A stretch of DNA of 36,455 nucleotides from Bacteroidetes bacterium QH_10_64_37 (GCA_003023105.1 PXSZ01000050.1:1-36455), one strand, 5' to 3'; numbered from the stretch's first letter, positions 26,058-34,021 are shown. A program made the numbers and translations. Notes: a model not told the origin generated them from the letters alone.

Positions 26058-26243
26058 CTATTCGTCGACTTCTTCGACCTCTACCAGGTGACTGCCTTGT
26101 TGATCATGCCCCGTATCTCAGGTGTGTCCTCGTGGACGGCGGTATCGCGGATGCGATGCAGGCCGAGCCGCCCGCACGGTGGCCCGCTGGTCCTCTTTGC
26201 GCTCGTTCGTACTGCGAACCTGACGAATCCTGAACGTGCTCAT
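26058..26243 (-). pseudogene. rpmD: 50S ribosomal protein L30 gene with two compensating frameshifts
   Basis: L30 is expected between rpsE and rplO, and a recognisable L30 is there but not in one frame. From the ATG at 26243 frame 0 encodes MSTFRIRQVRSTNERKEDQR and TVRA. The L30 sequence then continues one base later as LGLHRIRDTAVHEDTPEIRG and MINK. It returns to frame 0 as SHLVEVEEVDE before TAG at 26058-26060. Removing one G in the GG at about 26168-26171 and adding one T between 26094 and 26095 (AAGG[T]CAGT) restores a 61-aa L30 with the classic ALGL and NKVSHLV wording. As written, frame 0 stops at TGA 26118-26120 after 41 residues. It is either a real double mutation, a sequencing error, or a nonessential decayed gene. 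Confidence 0.8.
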
Positions 26244-26290
26244 TCTCTCGACTCGTCTTGTGATCGCAGTCCTGACGGCCAGTCTGACGG

Positions 26291-26818
26291 CTATCCGTTG
26301 AAGACCTTCTCAAGGGGAATGTCTCGGCGACGAGCCACCTCCAGGGCATCCTCCGTCTCCGCGAGCGCGTTGATGGTGGCCTTCACCTGGTTGTGCGGGT
26401 TGGAGGTGCCGTGGGATTTCGTCAGCACGTTCCGGTACCCCGCGCACTCGAGCACGGCGCGGACTCCCCCACCCGCAATTACCCCGGTTCCGGGGGCGGC
26501 CGGCTTCAGGAGCACCTTTCCAGCGTCCTGCTTGCCCACCACCTTGTGCGGAATGGTTCCGTCACGCAGGGGCACCCGGATTACGTTCTTCTTCGCGTCG
26601 TCGGCCCCCTTCGAGATGGCGCTCGACACCTCATTGGCCTTGCCGAGCCCCGTGCCGACGAGGCCGTCCTCGTTGCCGACGACCACGACGGTGTTGAAGG
26701 AGAATCGGCGCCCGCCCTTCACGACCTTCGAGACGCGATTGACCGACACGAGCCGATCCACCCAGTTCTCCTGCCGCTTTTCGGCGTTGACGCGCTTGCG
26801 TTCTTTTCGGTCCGCCAT
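26291..26818 (-). CDS. rpsE: 30S ribosomal protein S5
   Basis: Small-subunit protein at the decoding site and mRNA entry. 175 aa. It has the N-terminal double-stranded RNA-binding-like domain ([39 protein letters not shown]) and the C-terminal part ([36 protein letters not shown]). An N-terminal basic stretch ([17 protein letters not shown]) precedes the domain. It lies 65 bp after rplR and 47 bp before rpmD. Confidence 0.97.
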   Translation of the reverse strand: MADRKERKRVNAEKRQENWVDRLVSVNRVSKVVKGGRRFSFNTVVVVGNEDGLVGTGLGKANEVSSAISKGADDAKKNVIRVPLRDGTIPHKVVGKQDAGKVLLKPAAPGTGVIAGGGVRAVLECAGYRNVLTKSHGTSNPHNQVKATINALAETEDALEVARRRDIPLEKVFNG

Positions 26819-26883
26819 GTCTGTGCGTAATGCTCCGTGTGTGGATAACGTACGTTGATGCTCGGGAGGTCAACGGGCAGGGA

Positions 26884-27243
26884 CTACAACTGGAGTCCAC
26901 CCTCGCGGGCACCTTCGGCCAAAGCCTGGACGCGCCCGCGATACTCGTACCCTCCCCGATCGAACACCGCTTTCTCGATGTCCTCTTCTCGGGCCCGTTC
27001 CGCAAGCAGCTCGCCGACGGCCCGGCTCTCCTCCGTCGGGCTGTCTCCGTCCACGTCGTCCGCGAGGCTCGACGCGGAGGTCAGGGTGCGGCCCTCCATG
27101 TCGTCGATCAGCTGCGCGTAGATGTACCGATTGGACCGATACACCGACAGCCGCGGACGCACCGAGGTCCCAAACATCGACTCTCGGATGCTGTCGTGAA
27201 TCCGCTGCCGACGCTCGACCTTTTCCTTCTTTCCCTTGGGCAT
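26884..27243 (-). CDS. rplR: 50S ribosomal protein L18
   Basis: Binds 5S rRNA in the central protuberance. 119 aa; basic N-terminus ([20 protein letters not shown]), then [20 protein letters not shown] and the C-terminal [20 protein letters not shown]. The middle loop ([16 protein letters not shown]) is unusually acidic, as expected for a halophile. Order rplF-rplR-rpsE is standard. Confidence 0.96.
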   Translation of the reverse strand: MPKGKKEKVERRQRIHDSIRESMFGTSVRPRLSVYRSNRYIYAQLIDDMEGRTLTSASSLADDVDGDSPTEESRAVGELLAERAREEDIEKAVFDRGGYEYRGRVQALAEGAREGGLQL

Positions 27244-27305
27244 AACCGCTGTCTCTTCGTAATCTGTTGATCGAAACGAGGCCTCTCAAAAGAGACCGGA
27301 CTCGC

Positions 27306-27860
27306 CTACCGGGCCGCCGTCTTGCCGGCCTTGAGGGGCACGTGCTCGTCGACGTAGCGCACGCCCTTCCCCTTGTACGGCTCCGGGGGACGGAGGCTGC
27401 GAATTTTCGCGGCCACCTGTCCCACGAGCTCCTTATCGACCCCTTCCACCGTAACGATGTCGTCCTGCCCGCGCTGCGAGTCGACGGAGATCGACACGTC
27501 GCTCGGGGGGAGGAAGAAAATCGGGTGGGAGTAGCCGAGGGCAAGCTCGAGGGCGCCGCTGGACATCTGCGCCCGATACCCGACCCCGATGATTTTTAGC
27601 TCCTTCTGGTAGCCCTCCGTGACCCCCTCCACCATGTTCACGATGAGCGACCGGCTGAGACCGTGCAGCGACCGGTGTCGCTTCTGATCGGTCGGTCGAC
27701 GGACCACGAGGTGGTCGTCATTGATCTTCACAGTCATCTCCGGATCAATCTGCTCCGCGAGGGTCCCTTTCGGGCCCTCCACGGTGACGACGTTCTCGTC
27801 GTCGACCGACACGGAGACCTCCTCACCGAGAGGGATCGGGTTGTTTCCAATTCGAGCCAT
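27306..27860 (-). CDS. rplF: 50S ribosomal protein L6
   Basis: Large-subunit protein near the factor-binding site. 184 aa with the two L6 repeats: MARIGNNPIPL and VTVEGPKGTL in the first, YRAQMSSGALELALGYSHPI and VEGVDKELVGQVAAKIRSLR in the second, with the C-terminal signature PPEPYKGKGVRY. It lies 66 bp after rpsH and 62 bp before rplR. Confidence 0.97.
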   Translation of the reverse strand: MARIGNNPIPLGEEVSVSVDDENVVTVEGPKGTLAEQIDPEMTVKINDDHLVVRRPTDQKRHRSLHGLSRSLIVNMVEGVTEGYQKELKIIGVGYRAQMSSGALELALGYSHPIFFLPPSDVSISVDSQRGQDDIVTVEGVDKELVGQVAAKIRSLRPPEPYKGKGVRYVDEHVPLKAGKTAAR

Positions 27861-27926
27861 GGGTTCGATCGTTCGTCTCGTGCAACGGGAGTGGACGTGC
27901 AGGAGCGCCCGCCAGCGAGGAGTGGC

Positions 27927-28328
27927 TTAAAATACCTTCGCCAGCACCTCGCCGCCGACGCCGAATCGTCGCGCTTCCTTGTCACTCATCACGCCCCGCG
28001 AGGTCGAGAGAATGACAACTCCGAGGCCGTTTTTCACCTCCGGAAGGTTGTCCGAGTCTGCGTACTCGCGGCGCCCGGGACGCGACACCCGCTCCATCAT
28101 CCGGATGGCTGGCTGGTCATACTCGTCGTACTTCGGGTACACGCGGAGCAGGCCCTGCTTCCCATCGTCAATGTTGACGAAGTTCTTGATGTACCCCTTC
28201 TCAAGCAAAATCTGCGTCATGGCCCGCTTCAACTTCGAGGCCGGAATGTCCACGTACGTCTGCTCCGCCTGCTGCGCATTGCGGAGGCGGGCCATGTAGT
28301 TCGATACGGGGTCGGAGATACCACTCAT
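27927..28328 (-). CDS. rpsH: 30S ribosomal protein S8
   Basis: Central-domain 16S rRNA-binding protein and, in E. coli, the spc-operon translational repressor. 133 aa: MSGISDPVSNYMARLRNAQQ, YVDIPASKLKRAMTQILL, and the C-terminal signature GVVILSTSRGVMSDKEARR. The ATG at 28328 fits the family; the longer open frame to 28496 runs through heptad element H5. Only two bases separate its start codon from that element. Confidence 0.97.
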   Translation of the reverse strand: MSGISDPVSNYMARLRNAQQAEQTYVDIPASKLKRAMTQILLEKGYIKNFVNIDDGKQGLLRVYPKYDEYDQPAIRMMERVSRPGRREYADSDNLPEVKNGLGVVILSTSRGVMSDKEARRFGVGGEVLAKVF

Positions 28329-28330
28329 AC

Positions 28331-28418
28331 GAATTTTGGAGTTTGGATTTCGGATTTTGGATTGGGGACTTTGGCTCAAATACAACCCCAAAATCCACAA
28401 TCCAAAGTCGAAAATACA
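28331..28418. repeat. Intergenic heptad-repeat element H5 (GGATTTT type)
   Basis: Fills the 91-bp spacer between the rpsN stop and the rpsH start. The left arm has six units GAATTTT, GGAGTTT, GGATTTC, GGATTTT, GGATTGG, GGACTTT (28331-28372). The right arm has AACCCCA, AAATCCA, CAATCCA, AAGTCGA, AAATACA (28384-28418). On the minus strand the right arm contains TTTGGATTGTGGATTTTGG, which matches left-arm TTTGGATTTCGGATTTTGG in 17 of 19 positions, so a strong hairpin is possible. Confidence 0.85.
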
Positions 28419-28419
28419 T

Positions 28420-28689
28420 TCACCAGCTCGCTTTGCGGATGCCCGGGATCTTGCCCTCAAGGGCGAGTTCACGGAAGCAAATCCGGCACACCCCAAACTT
28501 CCGAAGGTAGCCGCGTTGTCGACCGCACAGTCGGCACCGGTTGTTTTGGCGAACAGGACTCGAGTCGCGGGGAAGCTTCTGGAGCTCTACCCACTTTCCC
28601 TCTTCCTTCAATCGCTGTCGCTCTTCCTTGTATTTCTCGTACAGCTCTTCTCGCTTCTCCTCGCGAGCGATCCAGCTTTTTTTGGCCAT
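28420..28689 (-). CDS. rpsN: 30S ribosomal protein S14, zinc-cysteine form
   Basis: Small-subunit head protein. 89 aa: N-terminal helix [20 protein letters not shown], then [15 protein letters not shown] and the C-terminal block ending [14 protein letters not shown]. Four cysteines C52, C55, C68 and C71 (CRLC and CRIC) form a complete zinc site. The N-terminal length matches the long form of Bacteroidota S14, which usually lacks the zinc cysteines, so this protein combines the long form with a C-plus site. The ATG at 28689 fits the family; seven extra upstream residues are unlikely. It lies 68 bp after rplE. Confidence 0.95.
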   Translation of the reverse strand: MAKKSWIAREEKREELYEKYKEERQRLKEEGKWVELQKLPRDSSPVRQNNRCRLCGRQRGYLRKFGVCRICFRELALEGKIPGIRKASW

Positions 28690-28757
28690 GGCGTCGGTGT
28701 TTGGAATCAATCCTGGTCAAACGCGCACGCAGCGCAGCCCCTGTGGGGCGCTTGCGA

Positions 28758-29333
28758 CTACGCTTCGGCAGCTTCTTCCTCTCCGCGGCGGACGAACGGC
28801 ATGCCGAGTCCCTTGAGCAGGGTGTATGCCTCCTCATCGGTCTCGGCGTCGGTCACGAACGTGACGTCCATCCCGTCAATTCGGTCGACGTTGTCGACGT
28901 TGATCTCCGGAAAGATGATCTGCTCGTCGATGCCGAGGGTGTAGTTCCCATGGCCGTCGAAGCTCCGATCCGGCACGCCCTCGAAGTCGCGGATGTTGGG
29001 GAGCGCAAGGGTGATGAGCCGGTCCAGAAACTCGTACATCCGGGCCTCTCGCAGGGTGACCTTTACCCCCACGGGCATCCCCTCCCGAATATCGAAGCTC
29101 GCAATGCTCTTTTTCGCGCGCTGGATGGAGGGATGCTGCCCGGTGATCTTTCGGAGCTCTTCGACGGCATTGTCAAGGGCCTTCTGATTTTCGGACACCT
29201 CCCCCACCCCCCGGTTGATGCAAATCTTCTTCAGACGCGGGATCTCCATCGGGTTCTCGTACCCAAACTGGTCCGTCAGCGAGGACCGGACCTCGTCCTG
29301 GTACCGTTCTTGAAGTCGCGGAGCGTCGGCCAT
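28758..29333 (-). CDS. rplE: 50S ribosomal protein L5
   Basis: Central-protuberance protein binding 5S rRNA. 191 aa: [39 protein letters not shown], the [20 protein letters not shown] region, [16 protein letters not shown] and the C-terminal [20 protein letters not shown]. Length is near the usual 180. The 161-bp gap to rplX is longer than most in the cluster and holds no heptad array or other feature that I recognise. Confidence 0.97.
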   Translation of the reverse strand: MADAPRLQERYQDEVRSSLTDQFGYENPMEIPRLKKICINRGVGEVSENQKALDNAVEELRKITGQHPSIQRAKKSIASFDIREGMPVGVKVTLREARMYEFLDRLITLALPNIRDFEGVPDRSFDGHGNYTLGIDEQIIFPEINVDNVDRIDGMDVTFVTDAETDEEAYTLLKGLGMPFVRRGEEEAAEA

Positions 29334-29494
29334 GGCTCAGAGGATCAAAACTCGGTGGTTCGAGCAAAAAGTGCCGGCGGTGCTGGGTCCTGTTACAAAG
29401 AAGCCGGAACACCGCAGACGTTGATAATCGGTAATTTAGGAATGGGGTTCCACCTGCACGGATGCTTCACGCCAGATGAGCAACTCAGTTCGGT

Positions 29495-29860
29495 TTACTC
29501 GTCAAGCTCCTCTCCGGTGGTCTTCGCATATCGGATCCAGCGGGATTGCCCGGTGTCCGGGTCCTCCACCTTCTTCCGCCCAATCCGCGTAGCGTTGCCC
29601 TCGCTGTCGATCGGGTTGACGTTCGATACGTGGATCGGCGCCTCGCGCTCGATGCGCCCGCCCTCCCGGTTCGATCGGCTCGGCTTCTCGTGGAAGACGC
29701 GGATGTTGACGCCCTCCACGATGATCCGGTCCTCCTCGGGAAAGACCTTCAGGACCTTCCCAACGTAGCCCGTCTCGCGGTCCTGCCCGGCGGACTTGGC
29801 GGACGTGATGGTCTTGTTCAACATGACCATGTCGCCCTTTTTCACGTGCAGCTTACTCAT
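29495..29860 (-). CDS. rplX: 50S ribosomal protein L24
   Basis: Assembly-initiator protein of the large subunit with a KOW motif. 121 aa: MSKLHVKKGDMVMLNKTITS, the KOW part GYVGKVLKVFPEEDRIIVEG, then VSNVNPIDSEGNATRIGRKK. The C-terminus (RWIRYAKTTGEELDE) is slightly extended and acidic. The ATG at 29860 matches the family. The frame runs back to 29929 through heptad element H6, and those extra residues are not L24. Confidence 0.96.
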   Translation of the reverse strand: MSKLHVKKGDMVMLNKTITSAKSAGQDRETGYVGKVLKVFPEEDRIIVEGVNIRVFHEKPSRSNREGGRIEREAPIHVSNVNPIDSEGNATRIGRKKVEDPDTGQSRWIRYAKTTGEELDE

Positions 29861-29869
29861 GACAATGGC

Positions 29870-29946
29870 GAGTTTCGAATTTCGAGTGTCGATTGCGGGC
29901 GAACGTCGAAGCCATTCGGCACTCGACATTCGGCATTCGAAATTGG
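29870..29946. repeat. Intergenic heptad-repeat element H6 (CGAATGT type)
   Basis: Fills the 86-bp spacer between the rplN stop and the rplX start. The left arm has GAGTTTC, GAATTTC, GAGTGTC, GATTGCG (29870-29897). The right arm has CCATTCG, GCACTCG, ACATTCG, GCATTCG, AAATTGG (29912-29946). On the minus strand the right arm contains TTTCGAATGCCGAATGTCGA, matching left-arm TTTCGAATTTCGAGTGTCGA in 17 of 20 positions, so the arms form a strong inverted repeat. Confidence 0.85.
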
Positions 29947-30315
29947 CTACAGCACTTCGGGGGCCAGCGACACGATGCGCATAAATTGCTTCTCCCGCAC
30001 CTCCCGCGCCACGGGCCCGAAGACGCGCGTCCCCACCGGCTCCTCCTGCGGGTTGATGAGGACCGCGGCGTTCTCATCGAAGCGGATGTAGGTGCCGTCG
30101 TCCCGACGCGTCTCTTTTGCCGTTCGCACGACGACCGCCCGGCTCACGTCGCCTTTGTTGATCTCTCCGCTCGGGATGGCCGATTTTACGGTCACCACAA
30201 TCTGGTCTCCGATGCCGGCGTAGCGGCGTCCGCTACTGCCGAGCACGCCGATGCACTGCACCTCTTTGGCGCCGCTGTTGTCGGCCACGTTGAGTCGCGT
30301 TTCTTGCTGAATCAT
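29947..30315 (-). CDS. rplN: 50S ribosomal protein L14
   Basis: Large-subunit protein at the subunit interface. 122 aa, the family's usual length: [60 protein letters not shown] and the conserved [10 protein letters not shown] with a C-terminal [10 protein letters not shown]. The ATG at 30315 fits exactly; the longer frame to 30342 is not conserved. The 126 bp up to rpsQ hold no recognised feature. Confidence 0.97.
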   Translation of the reverse strand: MIQQETRLNVADNSGAKEVQCIGVLGSSGRRYAGIGDQIVVTVKSAIPSGEINKGDVSRAVVVRTAKETRRDDGTYIRFDENAAVLINPQEEPVGTRVFGPVAREVREKQFMRIVSLAPEVL

Positions 30316-30441
30316 GGGGCTCCTCTCAAGTTCAGGGGGCAAGTCTCGAATGCCGGGTGGAGAAGAGCGTGGGGAACAGATGTCGAACGCTCACTCGGTT
30401 GACCGAGCCGGCATCCGACACACACTCCTCCCAAATCGGTC

Positions 30442-30771
30442 CTACTTGGCGCGCTCGATGATGTCGACGAGACGCCACCGTTTGTTCTTGCTGATGGGGC
30501 GCGTCTCCATGACCCGAACGGTGTCTCCAGCACGGGCCTCGTCTTCCTCGTCGTGCGCCATAAACGTCGAGGACCGCTTCATGTACTTTCCGTACATCGG
30601 GTGTTTCATCCGGCGGCGGACGGAAACCGTGATGCTCTTGTCCATCTTTGCGGACTCGACGACCCCAATTCGTTCCTTGCGGTCGTTGCGCTCGACGGCC
30701 TGCCGGTCCTGATCCTCAACGGCCTCGACATCTTCAGCCTGTTCTTCGGTGTGCTCTTCAGTCTGCTCCAT
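30442..30771 (-). CDS. rpsQ: 30S ribosomal protein S17 with acidic N-terminal extension
   Basis: Small-subunit 16S rRNA-binding OB-fold protein. 109 aa. The S17 core starts near residue 32 ([59 protein letters not shown]). It is preceded by about 30 Glu-rich residues ([20 protein letters not shown]) not present in typical S17. An ATG at 30771 and a TTG at 30786 are in frame; the ATG is preferred. It lies 57 bp after rpmC. Confidence 0.95.
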   Translation of the reverse strand: MEQTEEHTEEQAEDVEAVEDQDRQAVERNDRKERIGVVESAKMDKSITVSVRRRMKHPMYGKYMKRSSTFMAHDEEDEARAGDTVRVMETRPISKNKRWRLVDIIERAK

Positions 30772-30828
30772 AAATTCTGTCGGCAATTAGCTCTTCTGAA
30801 TCGGGCGCTCGCGCACCGGCGAATCGAT

Positions 30829-31041
30829 CTACGCCGCCGGCTCCTCAGCGGCATTCTGCTTCTCGTTCCGAATGGTTTTGAGCCGGGCCACGAGGCGGCG
30901 CTTGGTGCGAAGGAGCATCGGGTTTTCCAGTCGCCCCTGAATGGCGTGCTGAAACTGCAACTCTCCCAGCTCCTCCTCTTCCTCGTCGATGCGCGTCTCA
31001 ATCTCCTCGATGCTCAAGTCTCGAATCTGGTCGGCGTCCAT
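30829..31041 (-). CDS. rpmC: 50S ribosomal protein L29
   Basis: Small helical hairpin protein at the tunnel exit. 70 aa: MDADQIRDLSIEEIETRIDE, a coiled-coil-like middle rich in Glu, and NPMLLRTKRRLVARLKTIRN, the part corresponding to the family's KNPLRIRxIRRxIARIKT. The C-terminus EEPAA is a short acidic tail. The ATG at 31041 fits; the open frame to 31128 is not conserved. It follows rplP by 49 bp. Confidence 0.95.
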   Translation of the reverse strand: MDADQIRDLSIEEIETRIDEEEEELGELQFQHAIQGRLENPMLLRTKRRLVARLKTIRNEKQNAAEEPAA

Positions 31042-31090
31042 CGGTCTAAACGGATTGAATTCAACGGTCCCCGAACGCGCGCCGGCCCAA

Positions 31091-31531
31091 CTACCGCTCT
31101 TCAGCGCGAAAGCCCGGGCGGACCACAAACTTGGTTTTGATCGGCAGCTTGTGCTTGCCGAGGCGCAGCGCTTCGCGGGCCTCCTCTTCCTCCGCGCCGC
31201 CGCCCACCTCGAAAATTACATTTCCGGGCTGCACCGGGGCGACGAAGTGATCGGGCTCGCCCTTTCCCTTCCCCATGCGCGTCTCCGCAGGCGTCTTGGT
31301 CTTGGGCTTATCGGGAAACACCCGAATCCACACTTTTCCGGCCCGCTTCAAGTAGCGGTTGATGGCCACGCGGGCCGCCTCCAGCTGGCGACTGGTCAGC
31401 TCTCCTTCTTCGAGGGCCTTCAGGCCGAAGTCGCCGAAGCTCAGGCGCGTACCTTTGACCGCGTACGTGTTGCGCTTCAGGCCCTGATTGCGCTGGACCT
31501 TCCGGTGCTCTGTCTGTGTCGGCTCAAGCAT
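31091..31531 (-). CDS. rplP: 50S ribosomal protein L16
   Basis: Central-protuberance protein near the A-site tRNA. 146 aa: [77 protein letters not shown] and GNVIFEVGG, all in family order. Length is slightly above the usual 136-140. It lies 52 bp after rpsC. Confidence 0.97.
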   Translation of the reverse strand: MLEPTQTEHRKVQRNQGLKRNTYAVKGTRLSFGDFGLKALEEGELTSRQLEAARVAINRYLKRAGKVWIRVFPDKPKTKTPAETRMGKGKGEPDHFVAPVQPGNVIFEVGGGAEEEEAREALRLGKHKLPIKTKFVVRPGFRAEER

Positions 31532-31583
31532 AAGTCGTAGCTACGAATGCACGTCGGTTCATCGGATTCGGCGTCGGGCAGTG

Positions 31584-32297
31584 CTAGCTGCCCTCGCGGC
31601 GCTGGCGGCGCTGACTGGGCGATTCCTTCATCTTGCGCTGCTGGGCCTGCACGTTCGGGCTCAGGTCCGGCTGGCCGAGAATCTCGCCTCGGTGAATCCA
31701 GACCTTGACCCCGATGGTGCCGTAGATGGTGCGGGCCGTTTCCTGGGCAAAGTCAATGTCGGCGCGGATGGTGTGGAGCGGCACGCGCCCTTCCATGTAC
31801 TCCTCGGTGCGGCCCATCTCGGCCCCGCCCAGGCGGCCGGCGGCTCGAATGCGAACCCCCTCGGCGCCCATGCGCATGGCGGCCTGCATGGCCTGCTTCA
31901 TGGCGCGGCGGAACGAGATGCGGCCCTCCAGCTGCTGCACGATGTTTTTGGCCACGAGCGTGGCGTCGAGCTCCGGACGCTTGATCTCGCTGATGTTGAT
32001 CTGGATTTCCTTCCCGGTCAGGGTCTCAAGCTCCCCCTTCAGCTTCTCCACCTCGGACCCGCCCCGCCCAATCACGACGCCCGGGCGGCTGGTGTGGAGC
32101 GTGAGAATCACCCGCTCGGGCGTGCGCTCGATGACGGCTCGGCTCAGGCCGGCCCGCTTCAGGCGCGTGTGCAGGTAGCGGCGGATCTCCTCGTCCTCAA
32201 CGAGCTTGTCCTGGAAGTTGGTATCGGAGTACCAGTTCGAGTCCCAACCCCGGATGGCGCCGAGGCGAAAGCCAATGGGGTGCGTTTTCTGGCCCAC
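31584..32297 (-). CDS. rpsC: 30S ribosomal protein S3
   Basis: Small-subunit head protein at the mRNA entry channel. 237 aa: [20 protein letters not shown], the KH-domain loop [18 protein letters not shown], then [20 protein letters not shown] and [16 protein letters not shown]. The C-terminus after the globular domain ([19 protein letters not shown]) is a basic tail. It lies between rplV and rplP as usual. Confidence 0.97.
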   Translation of the reverse strand: MGQKTHPIGFRLGAIRGWDSNWYSDTNFQDKLVEDEEIRRYLHTRLKRAGLSRAVIERTPERVILTLHTSRPGVVIGRGGSEVEKLKGELETLTGKEIQINISEIKRPELDATLVAKNIVQQLEGRISFRRAMKQAMQAAMRMGAEGVRIRAAGRLGGAEMGRTEEYMEGRVPLHTIRADIDFAQETARTIYGTIGVKVWIHRGEILGQPDLSPNVQAQQRKMKESPSQRRQRREGS

Positions 32298-32362
32298 GGG
32301 TGTGTACCTCGTAGTGTTAGTTCAGAGAGCAACGTTGGATGTCGGGGAGAGGCGCGTCCCGG

Positions 32363-32728
32363 TTATGCCGCCGGCTCGGGCTCTTCGTCCTCCTCCACCG
32401 CCACGACCACCTTCAGGTGCGTCGTGCGCTTGCGGATGGGCGCCGCCCGACCGCGCGCCCGAGCCTGGTGGCGCTGAAACGTCGGCCCTTCGTCGGCCCG
32501 AATTTCCTTCAGCTCGAGCGCGCCCTCGTCGAACCGTTCGTCGTACTGGTCCATCAGGTTATAGATTGCCGAGCGAACAGTCTTCTCAACGACATCCGTC
32601 ACCTTCTGCGGCATGTAGTCCAGAATCGCGACCGCCTCGGGCACGCTGCGACCCCGAACGAGGTTGATGACGCGGCGCATCTTGAGGGGAGAGCTCCGAA
32701 TGTATCGGCGGACGGCTCGTGCTTGCAT
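32363..32728 (-). CDS. rplV: 50S ribosomal protein L22
   Basis: Lines the polypeptide exit tunnel through its long beta hairpin. 121 aa: MQARAVRRYIRSSPLKMRRV, LVRGRSVPEAVAILDYMPQK, then the hairpin region with TFQRHQARARGRAAPIRKRT. After HLKVVVAVEE there is an acidic end (EDEEPEPAA). It lies 75 bp after rpsS and 65 bp before rpsC. Confidence 0.97.
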   Translation of the reverse strand: MQARAVRRYIRSSPLKMRRVINLVRGRSVPEAVAILDYMPQKVTDVVEKTVRSAIYNLMDQYDERFDEGALELKEIRADEGPTFQRHQARARGRAAPIRKRTTHLKVVVAVEEDEEPEPAA

Positions 32729-32803
32729 GTTTCGTCGTGCAGTTTGCAGTATGGATCAGGGTCGGTCGGAGCAAGGGTACCCGGCTCAACCGCCGAACGG
32801 GCG

Positions 32804-33097
32804 CTACTGCCCGGGCTTGCGGATGCGCTGGTCGACCTTCGCCTGCGAGTGCTCCGTGAACGTGCGCGTGGGGGCAAACTCCCCGAGCTTGTGACCTACC
32901 ATGTTCTCGGTCACGTACACCGGGATAAACTGATGGCCGTTGTGAACGGCAAACGTGTGGCCGACGAAGTCCGGCGTAATAATTGAGTCGCGGCTCCAGG
33001 TTTTGATGACCTTCTTCTCGTCGGACTCGTTGAGCGCGTCGACCTTGCGCTGCAGCTTGTAGTATACGTACGGGCCCTTGCGGAGAGAGCGAGGCAT
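32804..33097 (-). CDS. rpsS: 30S ribosomal protein S19
   Basis: Small-subunit head protein paired with S13. 97 aa: [60 protein letters not shown] and [19 protein letters not shown]. Length is normal (about 92). The spacer to rplB holds a perfect 20-nt palindrome. Confidence 0.97.
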   Translation of the reverse strand: MPRSLRKGPYVYYKLQRKVDALNESDEKKVIKTWSRDSIITPDFVGHTFAVHNGHQFIPVYVTENMVGHKLGEFAPTRTFTEHSQAKVDQRIRKPGQ

Positions 33098-33149
33098 GGC
33101 GTCGGATAAGTTTGGATCCTACAGTGCGGGCGGCTCGCAGCAGAGTATC

Positions 33150-33169
33150 GCCGACCCTCGAGGGTCGGC
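33150..33169. repeat. Perfect 20-nt palindrome between rplB and rpsS
   Basis: GCCGACCCTCGAGGGTCGGC reads the same on both strands. It starts 4 bp after the rplB stop codon region (rplB ends at 33173 on the minus strand). No T-tract follows on the minus strand, so it is not a normal terminator; it could be an mRNA hairpin with a very tight loop, or a protein-binding site. Confidence 0.8.
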
Positions 33170-33172
33170 CCT

Positions 33173-34021
33173 TTACTTGCCACTCCCCTTCTTCGATTCC
33201 GTGCGCCGCCGGATGATGTATTTGTTCGAGTCCTTGTTGCGCGTCCGCGTCTTGTAGCCCTTCGCCGGCACGCCTTTCCGCGAGCGCGGGTGTCCCCCGG
33301 ATTTGAGTCCTTCGCCGCCCCCCATCGGATGGTCGATCGGGTTCATCGCCACACCTCGGGTTCGCGGGCGGCGTCCGAGCCATCGATTGCGCCCGGCCTT
33401 GCCGAGCGTCACGTTCTCGTGTTCGACGTTGCTCGTGGTGCCGATGGTTGCGCGGCACCGCGACGGCACCAGACGCGTCTCGCCGCTGGGCAGCTCCAGG
33501 GTGGCGTACCCCTCTTCCCTGGCCGTGAGCTGGGCCTGCGTGCCGGCGGCACGGGCGAGCTGCGCACCCTTTCCGGGCCGCATCTCAATGCAGTGCACCT
33601 GCGTTCCAAGGGGAATATTCTGGAGCGGCAGGCAGTTGCCGACCTCCGCCCGGGCCTCCGGGCCGTTCATCACTGTCTGGCCCACCTCCAGACCGTCCGG
33701 GGCAATGATGTAGCGCTTCTCCCCGTCGGCGTAGGCGAGCAGGGAAATCCGGGCCGAGCGGTTCGGGTCGTACTCGATTGTTTTCACGCGCGCCGGAATG
33801 CCGTCCTTGTCGTGGCGCTTGAAGTCGATTTTGCGGTAGCGGCGCTTGTGCCCGCCGCCGCGGTAGCGCATCGTCATCCGCCCCTGGTTGTTGCGGCCGC
33901 CACTGTTGGTGAGCGGCTCCAGCAGGCTACGCTCCGGGTCGGTCTCGGTCACCTCCTCCTTCTCGTTGACCGAGTACTGCCGCTGGCTGTTCGTGGTCGG
34001 CTTTCGATCTTTGATCGACAT
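33173..34021 (-). CDS. rplB: 50S ribosomal protein L2
   Basis: Core 23S rRNA-binding protein close to the peptidyl transferase centre. 282 aa: [38 protein letters not shown], the OB and SH3-like domains ([40 protein letters not shown]), and the catalytically important C-terminal [19 protein letters not shown]. The N-terminal part has an acidic insert ([18 protein letters not shown]). The ATG at 34021 fits; the extra upstream eight codons are unlikely. It lies 56 bp after rplW. Confidence 0.97.
   Translation of the reverse strand: MSIKDRKPTTNSQRQYSVNEKEEVTETDPERSLLEPLTNSGGRNNQGRMTMRYRGGGHKRRYRKIDFKRHDKDGIPARVKTIEYDPNRSARISLLAYADGEKRYIIAPDGLEVGQTVMNGPEARAEVGNCLPLQNIPLGTQVHCIEMRPGKGAQLARAAGTQAQLTAREEGYATLELPSGETRLVPSRCRATIGTTSNVEHENVTLGKAGRNRWLGRRPRTRGVAMNPIDHPMGGGEGLKSGGHPRSRKGVPAKGYKTRTRNKDSNKYIIRRRTESKKGSGK

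Noticed and set aside
27663..29768. 701-codon open frame on the plus strand across rplF, rpsH, rpsN, rplE and rplX
   Set aside because: It is antisense to five certain ribosomal genes, has low-complexity composition with no domain, and results from GC-rich codon bias.
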